Positions 61,829-64,000 of a stretch of DNA of 64,000 nt are shown here, one piece after another. The notes under the pieces were generated by a model. That model was not told the origin of the DNA. It searched no databases and saw only the letters and a program-made list of their open reading frames with translations. The position numbers and the translations under genes were made by a program. Origin of the DNA: DATKYQ01 sp035528415 (GTDB lineage Bacteria; Myxococcota; B64-G9); contig DATKYQ010000040.1 in the NCBI GenBank assembly GCA_035528415.1, forward strand, positions 43,852 to 107,851, written 5' to 3'. The number at the start of each line of letters is the position of its first letter. Positions within the stretch are counted from its first letter, which is position 1.

Positions 61829-63727
61829 TCACGGGTTGACCGAGATGTTCGAGTCTACCGGCTGGCTGGGAGTGTTGTAACTGTCGTAGACCACCAGGCG
61901 CACTATATAGGCGCCGGGCATATCGGGAATGAAGCTCACCTGGGGGGTGTCGCTTGCGCTTAAAGTCGACTGGCTCTGGGTTCCCTGGGCGTCCTGAGGC
62001 AGAAACAAGAATGACCACTGATAGCGACTGATGCTGTCGCCGGCGTCGGGATCGAAGCTGGTGCTGCCGTCCAGGTTTACCTGGTTTAGCCCCTGGACCG
62101 TCTGCGAGGGCGGGTCGATTTTGGCCACCGGCGGCAGGTTGGCCGGGGTGCCCTTGTTGACCGCCAGCAGAATGTAGGGGTTGCTGTCGTTGGGGCTGTC
62201 GTGAGTGATCTCGATCTGGCCGATCTCGTTCTCGATCGAGGTGTTGTCGGTGAAGGTCACCTGGAAGCTGTAGGAGCCTGCCGGGGCCAACACCAGGGGA
62301 TTGGCCGGAAAGTCGGACGGCAGCCCGCCGATGCCGAATACCGGCGGATCTCCCGGGTTTAGATCGGGATCGAAGGCGATCTCGGTTATCGTCAGGTCTG
62401 CGTAGCCGACGTTGAGCAGGATCACATCCGCGGATGCCGAGCCGCCCATGGCGACGTCGATAAACTCCACCCAGTCTTGCGGGTTGACCTCGATGTCCGG
62501 TCGCACGTCGGCGCCCAATGTCACGGTCACCTCGGGCTCGTCGGGATCGTTCGAGTGGATGATCACCGAACCGTCGTCCTGGCCGACATCCTGCGGGTGA
62601 TAGGTAACGTCGATCATCTGCTGGCCCATCGAGGCCACGGTGAACCCGTCGGCCGGGTCGATGGTGAACTCACCGGCAATGCTTCCGCCTGTGACCTCGA
62701 GGCCGCTGACATCCAGCGTTCCCGAGCCGGTGTTGTTGATGGTGATCTGCTCGGTTACCGACTGGCCCTGGGTAACGCCCTCGAAAGGAATGTGATCGGG
62801 GTGCACGTCGATGTCGGGCTCGGCCGAAAAGGCCAATAGCCTGACGCTGAATTCACCCGAGGGCAGGTCGTCGTCGTTGGTCGCCAGATCGATGCCCGAG
62901 TTGTCGGCGCCCTCGGCCTCGGGGGCGTAGACGACCGTCAACATCCGATCTCCTCCGGGCTGGATTCCGATGTCATTCTCGGCGGGCTCCAGCAGGCCGA
63001 AGTCGGTAAGATCGCCGACGATCGAAAACAGCTCGAAGCCGCTCATGGTCAGCGGAATGTTGCCGGTGTTTTTCAAAAGCGCCTGCAGTTGACGGCTGTA
63101 GCCTGCGGCAACCTCGCAGAAATTGAACGACAGGCGCACGGGATGTGTGTTGGTCTGAGGGTCGAGCATCACCTGGCAGACGGGCGTGTCGTTGGGCGCC
63201 GGGCAAGTCACGTCTTCCTGGCAAACTACCTCCAACTCCGCGTTGGGCGGTGCCCCGGTGCCGGCTAAAGCTATGGCGCACGGGTTGCGGCTGAGATCCA
63301 TCGGATTGCATTCGTCGGGATCGTTTGTCAGCAGGTCGAGCGTGTCGTGGTCGTCCGCCGTCTCGCTGGCCGGAGCGTACTCGATCACTAAATCGATGGC
63401 AGCGCCGGGGCCGACGAACCCGGGAAGCAGCGGGTCGACATCCTGGCCGGCCATGACGCCCTTGACCGAAAACGGGCTGGTCGCCCCGCCCTGCACCGCG
63501 ACGCTGTCCAGCGTAAGTCCAGAGCCGCCGATATTGCTGACGTGCAGCAGGCGCGTCTGAGGATAACCGACGGCCACGTCGTCAAACTTGAGTGCGGTCG
63601 TATCGACCTCCAACTGCGGCCCCGCAAAATGCTCGCCGCCGCACTCGCAGTTCAAAAGCGGCCCTGAGCCCAGAACCACAAGGATTAGAGTGCCAAGAAG
63701 CTTGAACGCGGATACCCGACGCATCAT
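61829..63727 (-). CDS. Secreted HYDIN-type (choice-of-anchor D) lipoprotein with PKD-like end
   Basis: 632 residues from ATG 63727 (63724 is equally possible; GGAGG ahead of both). Signal peptide ending LLNC, Cys27, with an atypical Asn at -1. At least four repeats of about 100 residues look like ASPM-SPD-2-HYDIN/choice-of-anchor D modules (PQLEVDTTALKFDDVAVGYP, PDIDVHPDHIPFEGVTQGQS). A PKD-like module ends it (PPVAKIDPPSQTVQG). It is probably on the cell surface. Confidence 0.75.
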   Translation of the reverse strand: MMRRVSAFKLLGTLILVVLGSGPLLNCECGGEHFAGPQLEVDTTALKFDDVAVGYPQTRLLHVSNIGGSGLTLDSVAVQGGATSPFSVKGVMAGQDVDPLLPGFVGPGAAIDLVIEYAPASETADDHDTLDLLTNDPDECNPMDLSRNPCAIALAGTGAPPNAELEVVCQEDVTCPAPNDTPVCQVMLDPQTNTHPVRLSFNFCEVAAGYSRQLQALLKNTGNIPLTMSGFELFSIVGDLTDFGLLEPAENDIGIQPGGDRMLTVVYAPEAEGADNSGIDLATNDDDLPSGEFSVRLLAFSAEPDIDVHPDHIPFEGVTQGQSVTEQITINNTGSGTLDVSGLEVTGGSIAGEFTIDPADGFTVASMGQQMIDVTYHPQDVGQDDGSVIIHSNDPDEPEVTVTLGADVRPDIEVNPQDWVEFIDVAMGGSASADVILLNVGYADLTITEIAFDPDLNPGDPPVFGIGGLPSDFPANPLVLAPAGSYSFQVTFTDNTSIENEIGQIEITHDSPNDSNPYILLAVNKGTPANLPPVAKIDPPSQTVQGLNQVNLDGSTSFDPDAGDSISRYQWSFLFLPQDAQGTQSQSTLSASDTPQVSFIPDMPGAYIVRLVVYDSYNTPSQPVDSNISVNP

Positions 63728-63755
63728 CTGAACCTCCGCTGAAAATGTCACCAAA

Positions 63756-63785
63756 ATCCTAGCACGCAGTCAGAACAGCTGGCAA
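63756..63785 (-). promoter_or_regulatory. Sigma-70-type promoter of the HYDIN-type lipoprotein
   Basis: On the minus strand TTGCCA (63785-63780), 18 bp, TAGGAT (63761-63756). Five of six bases match the -35 consensus and four of six the -10. Transcription would begin near 63748, some 20 nt before the ATG. Confidence 0.5.
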
Positions 63786-63816
63786 GCAGCGCGTGTGGGA
63801 AAGTTGTAACTCACAC

Positions 63817-63831
63817 CGCACACCGTGTGCG
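63817..63831. promoter_or_regulatory. Perfect inverted repeat, possible operator
   Basis: CGCACAC-C-GTGTGCG, arms of 7 bp about one base. It lies about 75 bp upstream of the predicted lipoprotein start, where an activator could bind. No known regulator is assigned. Confidence 0.4.
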
Positions 63832-63892
63832 TAATAAAGAAAACCAGAGAAAAGCAGAGAAAAGCAGGGACGGAGGCTCCATCCATCCTAGT

Positions 63893-63911
63893 GTGTCCGA
63901 AAATCGGACAC
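63893..63911. promoter_or_regulatory. Perfect dyad GTGTCCGA-AAA-TCGGACAC, candidate enhancer site
   Basis: Eight-bp arms around AAA, a strong signal for a dimeric helix-turn-helix protein. Its centre (63902) is about 110 bp upstream of the predicted start from the sigma-54-like element at the window edge, a usual spacing for NtrC-family sites. It could also be a hairpin (GGG then TTTTT follows, 63916-63923). Confidence 0.45.
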
Positions 63912-63984
63912 CCCTCGGGTTTTTCCAGGTATGACTTCGATTCTTGAATCCTTGTTTTCCGGATAGTTACAAAGATACGTCTGC

Positions 63985-64000
63985 TTGGCATTATTTGTGC
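63985..64000 (+). promoter_or_regulatory. Possible sigma-54 -24/-12 promoter reading out of the window
   Basis: TTGGCATTATTTGTGC holds GG and GC exactly 10 bp apart, as required for sigma-54. The -24 part TTGGCA is good; the -12 part GTGC has one mismatch to TTGC. It would drive a gene beyond the right edge, which cannot be seen. Confidence 0.4.

Larger units (their letters stand above)
63728..64000. other. Right-edge non-coding stretch, 273 bp
   Basis: No convincing gene. It contains a sigma-70-type promoter for the HYDIN-type lipoprotein, two perfect dyads and a possible sigma-54 -24/-12 element, listed below. It is richer in A/T than the coding regions. A weak open frame on the minus strand (63770-63991) has no Shine-Dalgarno. 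Confidence 0.6.

Noticed and set aside
63770..63991. A possible small minus-strand gene
   Set aside because: No Shine-Dalgarno, no family, and it covers two dyads and promoter elements.

Overview
The window is a compact, GC-rich bacterial chromosome segment with about 49 protein genes, many overlapping by ATGA-type junctions, and no rRNA, tRNA, CRISPR array or insertion sequence that I can see. The gene content looks like a deltaproteobacterial-grade Gram-negative (Myxococcota or a related phylum). Evidence includes a Ser/Thr kinase with an HRDISPGN loop and PEGA tail, bactofilins, a PilZ protein, a Tgl/PilF-like TPR lipoprotein, many lipoproteins with Asp/Gly/Pro-rich spacers, HYDIN-type and YVTN-propeller surface proteins, and the gene orders recO-glyQ-glyS-ppdK and queA-tgt-yajC-secD-secF-recJ. 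The phylum cannot be fixed from the sequence alone.

Layout. 1-2.7 kb: a YCF48-like propeller protein (cut by the left edge), a PilZ protein and a divergent lipoprotein. 2.7-8.0 kb (minus): lipoprotein, HEAT-repeat protein, two WYL regulators of the PafB/PafC type and a long acyl-CoA dehydrogenase. 8.1-9.9 kb: three tandem bactofilins and pyrE. 10-24.1 kb (minus): a ten-gene overlapping run that begins with a YfaA/YfaT/YfaS/YfaP set (bacterial alpha-2-macroglobulin locus). It continues into a PEGA-tailed kinase, a penicillin-binding transpeptidase, a SpoIID protein, an HExxH peptidase, an alpha/beta hydrolase and pssA. 24.2-29.3 kb: Smr protein, a small four-Cys protein and three spacer-bearing lipoproteins. 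29.4-42.4 kb (minus): T4P-type TPR lipoprotein and two unknown genes, recO, glyQ, a mini membrane protein, glyS, ppdK with a histone-like tail, and two propeller lipoproteins. 42.4-43.5 kb: queD-queE. 43.6-47.5 kb (plus): a GalT-like protein coupled to a fused steroid-5-alpha-reductase/TonB-dependent receptor. 47.5-50.8 kb: a PQQ-type propeller protein and a radical SAM protein. 50.8-59.7 kb (minus): a TPR-glutaredoxin protein, queA, tgt, yajC, secD, secF, recJ. 59.8-64 kb: a haem-c diguanylate cyclase, a HYDIN-type lipoprotein and a probable sigma-54 control region at the right edge.

The most unusual items are: (i) the in-frame fusion of an inner-membrane 5-alpha-reductase domain to an outer-membrane receptor, with a signal-peptide-like segment at the joint; (ii) the alpha-2-macroglobulin locus extended with peptidoglycan enzymes and a kinase; (iii) pyruvate phosphate dikinase carrying a histone-H1-like tail. 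All functional calls come from motif reading; no database search was run.
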